Source: Photobacterium galatheae
Lineage (GTDB): Bacteria > Pseudomonadota > Gammaproteobacteria > Enterobacterales > Vibrionaceae
DNA: 64,000 nucleotides
Reading direction: 5' to 3'
NCBI RefSeq assembly: GCF_000695255.1
Contig: NZ_JMIB01000023.1
Span: 62,001 to 126,000 of the forward strand
In this document: positions 35,970-44,155 of the stretch, one piece after another
How positions within the stretch are numbered: position 1 is the stretch's first letter
Layout of the letters: each line of letters starts with the position of its first letter
The notes under the pieces: model-generated
Told to the model about the DNA's origin: nothing
Databases searched by the model: none
What the model saw: the letters and a program-made list of their open reading frames with translations, nothing else
Position numbers and translations under genes: made by a program

Positions 35970-37022
35970 ATGCCAAGAAAAACCGATGAACTTCGTACTG
36001 TCAGTCTGGGACGGATGCCCTCTCCTGACGAAGTTGAAGCAGCTCACCCCATCTCAGATGCTATCGCCGAACACGTCGACCGCTCCCGCAGAGAAATTGA
36101 AGACATCCTGACCGGTCGAGATGATCGCTTACTTGTGATCATCGGCCCGTGCTCCGTTCATGATACAGAAGCTGCGCTGGATTATGCCCGCCGTCTGCTC
36201 GACCTGAAAGTGCAATACCAGGATAAGCTCTGTATTGTCATGCGAACTTACTTCGAGAAGCCACGTACTGTCGTCGGCTGGAAAGGTCTGGTTTCTGATC
36301 CCCATCTGGATGGTAGTCTGGATTTAGTCGCTGGTTTATACAAAGCCAGAAAACTATTGCTCGATATCAACCAAATGGGTATGCCAACCGCGACTGAATT
36401 TTTGGACATGATCACCGGTCAATACATTGCCGATCTGATCAGTTGGGGAGCCATTGGCGCCCGCACCACTGAATCACAAATCCACCGTGAAATGGCCTCT
36501 GCTTTGTCCTGCCCGGTTGGCTTTAAAAACGGAACAGATGGCAATGTGAAAATTGCCATTGATGCGATACGAGCCACCCGGGTTCCGCATGTATTCTGCT
36601 CCCCAGCCAAAAATGGGGAAATGACTATCTACAAAACAGCCGGTAACCCTTATGGCCATGTCATTCTTCGTGGTGGAAAAATGCCAAACTACCACGCAGA
36701 AGATATTCAGGCTGCCTGTGATGCCCTCGCAGACTACGATCTCCCTACCCGATTGATCGTAGATTTCAGCCATGGCAATTGCCAGAAACAACACAAACGA
36801 CAGCTAGATGTTGCCGCAGACATCTGTCAGCAACTCAAAAACGGTAGCCGCTACATTGCCGGCATTATGGCCGAAAGCTTTATTGTTGAGGGCAACCAGT
36901 CTCTGGAACAAGGATTAGAAAGTGGCCTGACCTATGGTCAATCTGTCACGGACCCATGTATCAACTGGGAAGATACCGTCGACCTGATTCAAATGCTGGC
37001 TGCAGCGGTTCAACATCGCTGA
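35970..37022 (+). CDS. aroH: 3-deoxy-7-phosphoheptulonate (DAHP) synthase, class I
   Basis: Cytoplasmic enzyme of 350 residues condensing PEP and erythrose 4-phosphate, the entry to aromatic amino acids. Strong motifs are LLVIIGPCSVHD, RTYFEKPRTVVGWKG, and ESQIHREMASALSCPVGFKN (split at the middle). It looks closest to the Trp-sensitive AroH isozyme (MPRKTDELRTV start, LLLDINQMGMPTATEFLD), but the isozyme assignment is by memory of E. coli sequences and feedback inhibition cannot be read. AGGCGG precedes the ATG. No convincing Trp operator was found upstream. Confidence 0.9.
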   Translation: MPRKTDELRTVSLGRMPSPDEVEAAHPISDAIAEHVDRSRREIEDILTGRDDRLLVIIGPCSVHDTEAALDYARRLLDLKVQYQDKLCIVMRTYFEKPRTVVGWKGLVSDPHLDGSLDLVAGLYKARKLLLDINQMGMPTATEFLDMITGQYIADLISWGAIGARTTESQIHREMASALSCPVGFKNGTDGNVKIAIDAIRATRVPHVFCSPAKNGEMTIYKTAGNPYGHVILRGGKMPNYHAEDIQAACDALADYDLPTRLIVDFSHGNCQKQHKRQLDVAADICQQLKNGSRYIAGIMAESFIVEGNQSLEQGLESGLTYGQSVTDPCINWEDTVDLIQMLAAAVQHR

Positions 37023-37102
37023 TTCAGTCAAGTGCAACTACCTTTAAGTCAGCGTTTTATGATATAAAACGCCCATTAACATTGATGAGCAGGAATTAAA
37101 CC

Positions 37103-37588
37103 ATGCCTTCTTTTGATATCATTTCTGAAGTCGACACCGTTGAACTGAAAAACGCGGTCGATAACAGCAACCGAGATCTGGAAACCCGTTTTGACTTTCG
37201 CAACGTTGAAGCGTCATTCAGCCTGAACAAAGAAATTGTCAAAATTTCTGCTGAAGCTGAATTTCAGATATTGCAAATGCGCGATATCCTGCGTGCAAAC
37301 CTGGCCAAGCGTGGCGTTGATGCCCGTGCCATGGAAACCAAAGATATCGCCCATTCTGGGAAAACCGTCTCGCAGGAAGCTCTGTTTAAACAAGGCATCG
37401 ATACTCCCATTGCGAAGCAACTGGTAAAAATGATCAAAGATTCCAAAATCAAAGTGCAAGCCTCCATTCAGGGTGACAAAGTGCGTGTCACCGGTAAAAA
37501 ACGGGATGACTTGCAAGCTGCCATGGCGCTGGTGCGTAATGCTGAAGAACTGGATAAACCCTTCCAGTTTGATAACTTCCGTGACTAA
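37103..37588 (+). CDS. yajQ: YajQ-family cyclic-di-GMP-binding / nucleotide-binding protein
   Basis: Cytoplasmic protein of 161 residues, full length for the family (two ferredoxin-like halves). [20 protein letters not shown] at the start and [21 protein letters not shown] toward the end are the conserved blocks. Some family members bind cyclic di-GMP and affect gene expression; others bind tRNA or phage proteins. AGGAATTAAACC precedes the ATG. Confidence 0.95.
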   Translation: MPSFDIISEVDTVELKNAVDNSNRDLETRFDFRNVEASFSLNKEIVKISAEAEFQILQMRDILRANLAKRGVDARAMETKDIAHSGKTVSQEALFKQGIDTPIAKQLVKMIKDSKIKVQASIQGDKVRVTGKKRDDLQAAMALVRNAEELDKPFQFDNFRD

Positions 37589-37604
37589 ACCTGACCAGCC
37601 TTCG

Positions 37605-37627
37605 GGAAGGCAAACATCTTGCCTTCC
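37605..37627 (+). terminator. Hairpin after yajQ
   Basis: GGAAGGCAA and TTGCCTTCC form a perfect 9-bp stem around ACATC, 16 bp after the stop. The following TGTTCATATTCC is only moderately T-rich. Confidence 0.6.
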
Positions 37628-37673
37628 TGTTCATATTCCCCTTTTCCTGCCAACTTTTTACACAACAACAATT

Positions 37674-37698
37674 AAGTTGTAGCTCAATATCACAACTT
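37674..37698. promoter_or_regulatory. Operator-like inverted repeat upstream of the chitinase
   Basis: AAGTTGT and ACAACTT are separated by 11 bp. It lies about 160 bp before the chitinase ATG and may be a regulator site; no known motif matches. Confidence 0.35.
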
Positions 37699-37810
37699 CC
37701 AGGCAATAACGCCGGAGCTGCATGATTTCCTCTTGAATCCAATCACAATTTGTCATTTCTCCTCAGGACAAATGCGTGATAAGCGATACCTTGAATGCAA
37801 TTTATATTTT

Positions 37811-37833
37811 CCGGCTTGCTTGCCGGCTTTTTC
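37811..37833 (+). terminator. Intrinsic-terminator-like hairpin just ahead of the chitinase
   Basis: CCGGC and GCCGG pair around TTGCTT and are followed by CTTTTTC. The chitinase ATG is only 21 bp further on, so the structure stands between its promoter and gene or ends a short upstream transcript. Confidence 0.6.
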
Positions 37834-37853
37834 ATGCACGAAAGGAACCAAAG

Positions 37854-39473
37854 ATGAAACAAAAACTGTCCCCTCAATGGGCACTCAGGACCTTACTGGT
37901 CAGTAGTGCCCTCTTCTCAGCCAGTGTCTTGGCAACCGCCAACTACAGTGTGAATGGCATCTATCAGGCCGGAGAGCAAGTGCTTTATCAGGGCGTCACC
38001 TATGAAGCCCTCAGAACCACTGAGAGTGAGTCTCCAGAGAGTCATCTGGGTGATGCCTGGAAGCAAATCACGACACAGGCAACCACTGCATCAGTTGCCA
38101 GCTATCCGGCGTACTCAAACAGTGCAACCTATGTAGGTGGTGATCATGTCTCCTACAACGGACAAATCTACAAAGCCAAATGGTGGACACAAGGGGAAGC
38201 GCCAGATGCAACGCCAGGCACTGGCGTCTGGGAATGGGTCAGCGTGGATAACAATCCGGATCCAGGCCCGGGCCCGAACCCTGACCCAACGCCGGACCCG
38301 ACCCCCTCCAATGGCATCATCGGACAAAACCCGGATGGCAGCTACATCATGAGCAAAACCTATCTGGATAATCGTGAGGCTGAACTGACCAGCTCACCAG
38401 AATTTGCCAACGTCTTTGAATCAATCAGCACACGTGACAATGCCGTCGTCGAAGCTGTTGTTCCGGGCGCTTCCACCAACCCGGATAACGTCAAACGTGT
38501 TGAATCACTCATCAATGAACAGAAATGGGATCAGCTATTCCCGGAACGGAACGCGGCATACACCTACACCAATTTTCTGAAAGCCGTTGCCAAATTTAAA
38601 GGCTTCTGTGCAACTTATACTGATGAGCGTGCCGCCCAATCTGATGATATTTGTGCGAAATCACTGGCTGTCATGTTCGCCCATTTCACTCAGGAAACAG
38701 GGGCACATAACCCGCACTCACCTTACGAAGAATGGCGTCAGGGCTTGTTCTTTGTCCGTGAAGCAGGTTGTTCAGATGATGCAACCTCTTGCGGTTACAA
38801 CAGTGAATGTGCAGCAACAAACTGGCAGACAGAACAATGGCCATGCGGTAAAAACCCAGACGGCAGCTATGTGAAATACTTTGGTCGTGGTGCAAAACAA
38901 CTGTCATACCACTATAACTATGGTCCATTCTCTGACTTCATCTTCAATGATGTGAATGTACTGCTTCAGGACCCAGATCGTGTTGCTAACAGCTGGCTGA
39001 ACCTAGCCTCTGCGGTATTCTTCTTTGTTTACCCGCAGCCACCAAAACCTTCGATGCTACACGTGATTGACGGCACCTGGCAGCCAACAGCCACAGACAT
39101 TGCCGAAAAACGTGTTCCGGGCTTTGGTGTCACCACCATGATCATCAATGGAGGTATTGAATGTACGCTGGAGACAGAAAAACCACAGTCGGTGAACCGT
39201 ATCAAATACTATCAGGGTCATGCCGCGGCACTGGGTGTCCCTGTACCGGCTGATGAGCAATTAGGCTGTGCCGGTATGAAAGCATTTAAGAAAACCGGAG
39301 ACAATACATTTGGCCTGTACTGGGAAAATGACTGGAGCTACTACCCGGATAACCCAGGTGGCAGCAGCTTTGCCTGCCGAATTGAATCTGGTTACCAAAC
39401 GGCTCACACGACCCTGAAAAAAGGTGATTACACCAAATGTGTCCAGAAATATTATGGTGTCACCGTTGAGTAA
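37854..39473 (+). CDS. Secreted GH19 chitinase with two N-terminal carbohydrate-binding modules
   Basis: Exported chitinase of 539 residues. A signal peptide ([18 protein letters not shown]) is followed by two CBM5/12-like modules, about residues 28-70 and 80-125, with [13 protein letters not shown] and [20 protein letters not shown] Pro/Asp/Asn linker ([15 protein letters not shown]) precedes a GH19-type catalytic domain: [20 protein letters not shown] with Glu/Glu, [17 protein letters not shown] and MIINGGIEC. The start at 37854 has AAAGGAACC. It degrades chitin; the linker and two modules suit insoluble substrate. A longer frame from 37776 crosses the terminator hairpin and is not preferred. 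Confidence 0.9.
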   Translation: MKQKLSPQWALRTLLVSSALFSASVLATANYSVNGIYQAGEQVLYQGVTYEALRTTESESPESHLGDAWKQITTQATTASVASYPAYSNSATYVGGDHVSYNGQIYKAKWWTQGEAPDATPGTGVWEWVSVDNNPDPGPGPNPDPTPDPTPSNGIIGQNPDGSYIMSKTYLDNREAELTSSPEFANVFESISTRDNAVVEAVVPGASTNPDNVKRVESLINEQKWDQLFPERNAAYTYTNFLKAVAKFKGFCATYTDERAAQSDDICAKSLAVMFAHFTQETGAHNPHSPYEEWRQGLFFVREAGCSDDATSCGYNSECAATNWQTEQWPCGKNPDGSYVKYFGRGAKQLSYHYNYGPFSDFIFNDVNVLLQDPDRVANSWLNLASAVFFFVYPQPPKPSMLHVIDGTWQPTATDIAEKRVPGFGVTTMIINGGIECTLETEKPQSVNRIKYYQGHAAALGVPVPADEQLGCAGMKAFKKTGDNTFGLYWENDWSYYPDNPGGSSFACRIESGYQTAHTTLKKGDYTKCVQKYYGVTVE

Positions 39474-39502
39474 TATATCACTTTCCAATTGAGTGACTTT
39501 CC

Positions 39503-39532
39503 AAAGCCGGCGCGATAAAAGCCCGGCTTTTT
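39503..39532 (+). terminator. Terminator of the chitinase
   Basis: AAAGCCGG and CCGGCTTT pair across a 12-base loop and are followed by TT. Confidence 0.8.
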
Positions 39533-39702
39533 CAATTCAATCCGATGAAAATATTCATGCTGTGACACCGATTCCCCTATCTGAGACCAAGTCACTGATT
39601 TTTTTGGGTCTGACATCTGGCTTTGCTAAAGTGCAACAGTCGGAGCGTTCTAAAAACGATTCGACACATCAAACTCGCTTTTATCACTGATGGAAATACC
39701 GA

Positions 39703-40320
39703 ATGACATTGCCCGAGCGCACTTCTGACGATCAACCGGAAAACCCACTCATCTGGTCAATTTTAGGTTTACTGGAAAAACAACACGATGGCTGGATGGT
39801 CCACACGATGGCAGGTGCGCTGAAGCAACAGGGCCTGATCAATACACTGGACGAGGTTCCCGAACAGGATCTGTTTAAGCGAAACTTTTTATTAATGAAC
39901 GCCCTGTACCAGCTTCAGGAAATGCTACTCCCCAAACAATGGCTGCAGGCTCAAGCCATGGATATCAAACTCATGGCAAATTCGGGTCAGCAACAAGTCG
40001 ATACGGATGATCCTTTGCGGGAGTATTATCTTGACTGGCAAAACTATGAAGCAGATACCAACGCCATCCGTGAACTCTTGTCCTCATTCTGGAAACGATA
40101 TCAAAAGCATATCGGCAACCTCAGCGTCACAACCAATGCCTCCTGGCAACAGGATCTGGCCATTCTGGAGCTGACCACTGAAGCCAGTCCTGCTCAAATC
40201 CGCCGCCAGTGGCGTAAACTGGCGCTTCGCTGGCATCCCGACCGACCGGGAGGAGATACTGAGAAATTCCGTCTGGCCTGCGAAGCATGGCAACGTATTC
40301 AAAGTCGTCTTCACAGTTAA
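39703..40320 (+). CDS. J-domain protein (DnaJ-related)
   Basis: Cytoplasmic protein of 205 residues. The C-terminal 55 residues form a J domain with the HPD motif in LALRWHPDRPGGDTEKF. The N-terminal part (about 10-130) is helical and Trp/Leu-rich and resembles the DnaJ-related N-terminal domain. J-domain proteins stimulate Hsp70 ATPases; two atypical Hsp70 genes lie 4-6 kb downstream, though a link is inference. The ribosome site is weak (TGGAAATACCGA). Confidence 0.8.
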   Translation: MTLPERTSDDQPENPLIWSILGLLEKQHDGWMVHTMAGALKQQGLINTLDEVPEQDLFKRNFLLMNALYQLQEMLLPKQWLQAQAMDIKLMANSGQQQVDTDDPLREYYLDWQNYEADTNAIRELLSSFWKRYQKHIGNLSVTTNASWQQDLAILELTTEASPAQIRRQWRKLALRWHPDRPGGDTEKFRLACEAWQRIQSRLHS

Positions 40321-40479
40321 TCCCCAGGCTCCGCATGCCATTTCAGCAGGAGCCACGCCTCTTATTCAATTTTTTCAAATAAGCTGTTCGTCGGGTTCAA
40401 CTGTTCTGCCACACAGAGCCGACGTACACTTTTGAAGAAATCCCGGCCAGCAGCCGGAACCTGAAATTTGGAGGCAATC

Positions 40480-41322
40480 ATGGCAATCAGACAAATTCAA
40501 AGCATCCTACGCGCTCACCCAACTTCTGATGGAGATGGCGTCAAAATTCAGCGTGTACACGGCTTCGAAAATGCGGCTTTTTCACCTTTCCTGATGCTGG
40601 ATGAACTGAAATCCGACCAGGCAGCCGACTATGTTGGCGGATTTCCACCACACCCACACCGTGGCATAGAAACCCTGACTTACATGCTCAAAGGACACTT
40701 TCAGCATCAGGATCACATGGGAAATCGCGGTGAATTAAAAGATGGCGGCGCTCAGTGGATGTCTGCCGGGAAAGGGGTCATCCATAGTGAAATGCCTGTC
40801 ATGACTGACGGCCAGCTGCATGGCTTCCAGATTTGGATTAACCTGCCAGCCCGTAAAAAGATGCAGCCGGCCCAGTATCATGACTTTCAATCCGACGTCA
40901 TTGCTGAAAAACAGTTAAGTCGAAACAATCTGATCCGGGTGATCGCCGGTGATCTCACCATTGAGGGTGACACCGTCACAGGTCCATTACAGGAAACCGG
41001 TGTGCCCACCACAATTGCCGACTGGCAAACCACTGCTGGCGGACAATTAAATTCCTGTCTGAACCCAGACTTTCAGGCCATGCTTTATGTCTATCAAGGT
41101 GCGATTGAAATTGATGGCCGAACCGCAAACGCTGGCGAACTGGTCATCCTGGATGCAGGAGAAGGACTGTCGGTCACAGCAACACAGGATACGGGCATGC
41201 TGTTACTTTCTGGTCTGCCGATCCATGAACCGGTTGTCCATTACGGCCCTTTTGTGATGAACAGCATAGATGAAATAGAACAAGCGATTCATGATTATCA
41301 GACGGGTACCCTGACAGACTGA
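40480..41322 (+). CDS. Pirin-family protein
   Basis: Cupin protein of 280 residues. Metal ligands of the N-terminal cupin are present: FPPHPHRGIETLTYML (His and His), GGAQWMSAGKGVIHSEMP (His, Glu). The C-terminal cupin is less conserved. Pirins are metal-binding proteins, some with quercetinase or redox-sensing roles; the substrate is not readable here. The start at 40480 follows TTGGAGGCAATC, with GGAGG about six bases away. Confidence 0.92.
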   Translation: MAIRQIQSILRAHPTSDGDGVKIQRVHGFENAAFSPFLMLDELKSDQAADYVGGFPPHPHRGIETLTYMLKGHFQHQDHMGNRGELKDGGAQWMSAGKGVIHSEMPVMTDGQLHGFQIWINLPARKKMQPAQYHDFQSDVIAEKQLSRNNLIRVIAGDLTIEGDTVTGPLQETGVPTTIADWQTTAGGQLNSCLNPDFQAMLYVYQGAIEIDGRTANAGELVILDAGEGLSVTATQDTGMLLLSGLPIHEPVVHYGPFVMNSIDEIEQAIHDYQTGTLTD

Positions 41323-41356
41323 GTCCCTGACCTAAGCTTTATACTTTGCTCATCAC

Positions 41357-41384
41357 AAAACAGCCCGCAAATGCGGGCTGTTTT
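41357..41384. terminator. Bidirectional terminator between pirin and lpxL
   Basis: AAAACAGCCCGC and GCGGGCTGTTTT form a 12-bp perfect stem around AAAT, between converging genes. Confidence 0.9.
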
Positions 41385-41396
41385 CAGTCTTGTCGA

Positions 41397-42326
41397 TCAA
41401 TAAAGAGATGATTCACCTTCCGGGCGGGTCTTAAACCGACGGTGCAGCCACATATACTGCTCAGGCGCTTCCAGAATGACAGGTTCAACGGCATTTTTAT
41501 TGATAAATGCCGCCGCCGCATCCGGATCTTTATGCGGGAAGCCTTCCAGTGGCTGATAAATTTTCAGTGTGTACATACCGTCATCCGTATCACGGACAAT
41601 TGCAATTGGCACGATGGCACATTGAGTCGCATCCACCAGAATACTGGTGCCTGTCGTGGTACAGGCTTTATCAACAGCAAACAAAGGCGCAAAAGTAGAG
41701 CGGCGACGACCGTAGTCATGATCCGGTGCATACCAGACACGCTCTCCTTCACGGAGCGCACGGAACATCCCTTTCACATCTTTCCGATCCAGCATATAGC
41801 GGTTCGACCTGACCCGGCCATGAAACTGAAAATAATCAAAACATGGGTTATTGTTTGGGCGGTATACGCCAACGCCCGGAGCTCGTAATCCAAATGCACG
41901 AGCACCAATTTCCAGATTCATTGAATGCGCTGCGACCAGCAACACACCGCGGCCTTCTTTTTCCAGCGCGTCCAGATATTCGACACCTTCGAAACGAACG
42001 TGACGTTTAAATCGCCAGTCCGGCCAGAACCAGGCCATCCCAGTTTCGAATAACGCCAGACCAGCGTTATCAACATTCTTCTTGATCAGTGCTTCGCGTT
42101 CAGCTTCTGACATCTCAGGAAAACAAAGTTCAAGATTACGTTCAATCGTATAACGACGTTTTTTCAGCAGTTTAATCGCCAGTCGGCCGATGCCCTTCCC
42201 CATCAAAAACTGAATTCGGTATGGCAGTAAACTGATGAGCTTCATAGTGCCAATCATCAGCAAAGTCGGCCAGTATCGGGGATGAAGAAACGCAGTTTTA
42301 AATTCCGGTGCCGTCAGTTTGCTCAT
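41397..42326 (-). CDS. lpxL: Lipid A biosynthesis acyltransferase (LpxL/HtrB type)
   Basis: Inner-membrane acyltransferase of 309 residues that adds a secondary acyl chain to Kdo2-lipid IVA. The catalytic HX4E motif is HSMNLE in VAAHSMNLEIGARAF, and the Arg-containing partner block is RPNNNPCFDYF. YAPDHDYGRRRSTFAPLF completes the family pattern. An N-terminal hydrophobic stretch (TLLMIGTMKLISLLPYR) anchors it. LpxM is the alternative; LpxL-like features and length favour lpxL. Reads into the 41357 terminator. Confidence 0.85.
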   Translation of the reverse strand: MSKLTAPEFKTAFLHPRYWPTLLMIGTMKLISLLPYRIQFLMGKGIGRLAIKLLKKRRYTIERNLELCFPEMSEAEREALIKKNVDNAGLALFETGMAWFWPDWRFKRHVRFEGVEYLDALEKEGRGVLLVAAHSMNLEIGARAFGLRAPGVGVYRPNNNPCFDYFQFHGRVRSNRYMLDRKDVKGMFRALREGERVWYAPDHDYGRRRSTFAPLFAVDKACTTTGTSILVDATQCAIVPIAIVRDTDDGMYTLKIYQPLEGFPHKDPDAAAAFINKNAVEPVILEAPEQYMWLHRRFKTRPEGESSLY

Positions 42327-42470
42327 AACAGAGACGATTTTCCTTATTATTTAAAGCCAAGCCTGCACTGTCATCGTCACGGCAGACAGGAAAAGAACAA
42401 TGCATTGTATACCAGCATCTTCAGCATGCAAGAATGACGATAGCTGGTCAGCCCACAGTGCACAGCAAGT

Positions 42471-42497
42471 CAAAAAAGAAAGCCACCCGAAGGTGGC
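42471..42497 (-). terminator. Orphan intrinsic terminator with UUCG loop
   Basis: On the minus strand GCCACC, tetraloop TTCG and GGTGGC are followed by TTTCTTTTTT. No minus-strand protein gene is upstream of it within the next 350 bp, so it probably ends a non-coding transcript. Confidence 0.85.
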
Positions 42498-42800
42498 CAG
42501 TTGAAAGTTATTTTTATCGTCATTGTTATAGTTATCCTTATATCCCTGCAAAGTTTCAGCGCTTCCCCTAAGCCCTGCGCAGTGATAAAGGCTTCCCTCT
42601 ACACATCGAAATCCTGTTGGCTCAGCCGTCGCTCTGTTGCGAGCGGATACGAGCCTGGTTTCTGTGTTTATATATGCACCAATCGCGCCAACTTTTCCGA
42701 CTCTCATTTTTCAATCACATACGGCTGGCATTCACAAGAACACTTCAGTGACTGTAAAAAGACCTGACACCTCTCCCTGCTTGTTCATCCGCTCCGGAAA
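42498..42800 (-). ncRNA. Candidate GGA-rich small RNA ending at the 42471 terminator
   Basis: The minus strand between 42800 and 42498 has about nine GGA triplets, many as CAGGGA, AAGGATA, AGGGGAA or AACAGGA, against two or three on the plus strand. The gene-free interval, the UUCG terminator and the GGA bias resemble CsrA-sequestering RNAs of the CsrB/C type. The 5' end is uncertain; weak -10 candidates include TATATA near 42670. No homology to a known CsrB could be tested, so this is inference from pattern. Confidence 0.4.
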
Positions 42801-42854
42801 TAGTGTTAACCTGAAGCTCCGGGCCAAAAATGAAAGGGAGTTCACACCGCAGCC

Positions 42855-43148
42855 ATGTCTATTAGCAAAACAAAATCAAGCTTTTACCGTCGCCTGTATG
42901 TGGCTCATCTCATCGATCAAGGCATTGCCACCGTACCTGCTCTGCTTGAATACACCGGCATGCCCAGACGAACCGCACAGGACACCATAAAAAGCCTGTC
43001 AGATCTGGACATTACCTGCGAATTTAAACAAACAGAAGGTGAACGCCACCGGATTGGGCGCTATGAAATACTTGATTGGGGCGCCATCAATAAACAATGG
43101 ATCGAAGAGAATCTGACCGAGATAAAATCCGTATTAGATTATCCCTAA
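42855..43148 (+). CDS. Small winged-helix DNA-binding protein
   Basis: Basic protein of 97 residues. A winged-helix fold is suggested by LLEYTGMPRRTAQDTIKSL (recognition helix) followed by a short wing (FKQTEGERHRIGRYEIL). It may belong to a Pfam winged-helix family such as HTH_43, but I am unsure. AAAGGGAG lies about nine bases before the ATG. Its neighbours are lpxL and the DUF2760/Hsp70 module; targets unknown. Confidence 0.75.
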   Translation: MSISKTKSSFYRRLYVAHLIDQGIATVPALLEYTGMPRRTAQDTIKSLSDLDITCEFKQTEGERHRIGRYEILDWGAINKQWIEENLTEIKSVLDYP

Positions 43149-43519
43149 GCAAATAGCCATTTTGTCATGAGTCGCAACTTGCAACTCATATTGCAATGCA
43201 ATTTGCGCTCTTTTTAAATCGACACCTTCAGTCGGTTCCACAAAGCGTCAAAAAATAGACTAAAAAGAAGATGGGATGTCGGAAAAAACAATCACAGGTC
43301 GATTTACACTTGAGGTTTCGCAGGCATACCATCATTTGATGCAGCCAATGACAGAAAATTGTCATATTGACTTGGTTGCAAAATAACCTAAGGGACTGTT
43401 TCTCACGAAAATAGCGCTAAAAATCGCGTACTCACTGGCAATATTAGCAATGTGTTGTGTTAGTATTCGGCCAAATTTTTCCAATAAGACAGTTTGTCAC
43501 GGACAAAGAGAAGACGAAT
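43149..43519. other. Upstream region of the DUF2760/Hsp70 module
   Basis: About 370 bp with no gene. It includes CTTGAG (43309) and a downstream CCAT (43329) with a 14-base gap, loosely like a heat-shock sigma-32 promoter, and further T/A-rich stretches. The match to CCCCAT is partial (core CCAT only), so the promoter call is tentative. Confidence 0.3.
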
Positions 43520-44155
43520 ATGGCTTTAGACTTTTCAAAAATGACAGTGGATCTATCCGCAATGCCAACCACGATTGATATGGGACATGCCTGGCTGGCC
43601 GCCCTGGTTGTGATTCTTCTGCTACTTTATGTCACGAAGAAAGGCAAAACGGTAGAGGTTGAAAAAATCGTTGAGAAAGAAGTCGAAGTTGAAAAGATTG
43701 TTGAAGTCGAGAAACCAGTCGAAAAAATTGTAGAAGTAGAAAAGATTGTCGAGGTCGAGTCTAAACTCAAAACCGCAACCCCGGATGCTGCATTACAACT
43801 GCTGTCTCTGTTGCAAAAAGAAGCCCGTTTTATCGACTTTATGCAGGAAGACCTGAAAGGCTTTGCTGATGCTGAAATTGGCGCAGCGGCCCGTGTTATT
43901 CACGAAGGCGGTAAGAAAGTCCTGGATGAGTATTTCCGTTTTGTCCCGGTTCGCAGTGAAGACGAAGAAAGCCGCGTCACTTTACCGGAAGGCTTTAATG
44001 CTTCTGAAGTACGCCTGACTGGCAATGTCGTCGGCAATGCCCCATTCACAGGCACACTCATTCATCGCGGCTGGAAAGTCACTGACGTTCATTTGCCTAA
44101 AATGGCAGAAGGACATGATCCACATATCCTCGCTGCTGCTGAGGTAGAGCTATAA
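43520..44155 (+). CDS. DUF2760-domain membrane protein with coiled-coil repeat
   Basis: Protein of 211 residues, start at 43520 (MALDFSKMTVDLS) with AGAGAAG upstream. A single membrane segment (AWLAALVVILLLLYV) is followed by a repeating VEKIVEVE coiled-coil block (about residues 47-82) and then the DUF2760 domain (LQKEARFIDFMQEDLKGFAD, VRLTGNV, FTGTLIHRGWKV). Its stop overlaps the first Hsp70 ATG by one base. The anchor and coiled coil may tether the Hsp70 partner to the inner membrane (inference). Confidence 0.85.
   Translation: MALDFSKMTVDLSAMPTTIDMGHAWLAALVVILLLLYVTKKGKTVEVEKIVEKEVEVEKIVEVEKPVEKIVEVEKIVEVESKLKTATPDAALQLLSLLQKEARFIDFMQEDLKGFADAEIGAAARVIHEGGKKVLDEYFRFVPVRSEDEESRVTLPEGFNASEVRLTGNVVGNAPFTGTLIHRGWKVTDVHLPKMAEGHDPHILAAAEVEL

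Noticed and set aside
37776..37853. In-frame extension of the chitinase to a GTG at 37776
   Set aside because: The extension crosses a terminator-like hairpin, has no ribosome site, and the ATG at 37854 has AAAGGAACC followed by a proper signal peptide.
42351..42707. Minus-strand open frame of 118 codons between lpxL and the winged-helix gene
   Set aside because: It crosses the strong minus-strand terminator at 42471-42497 and lacks a ribosome site.
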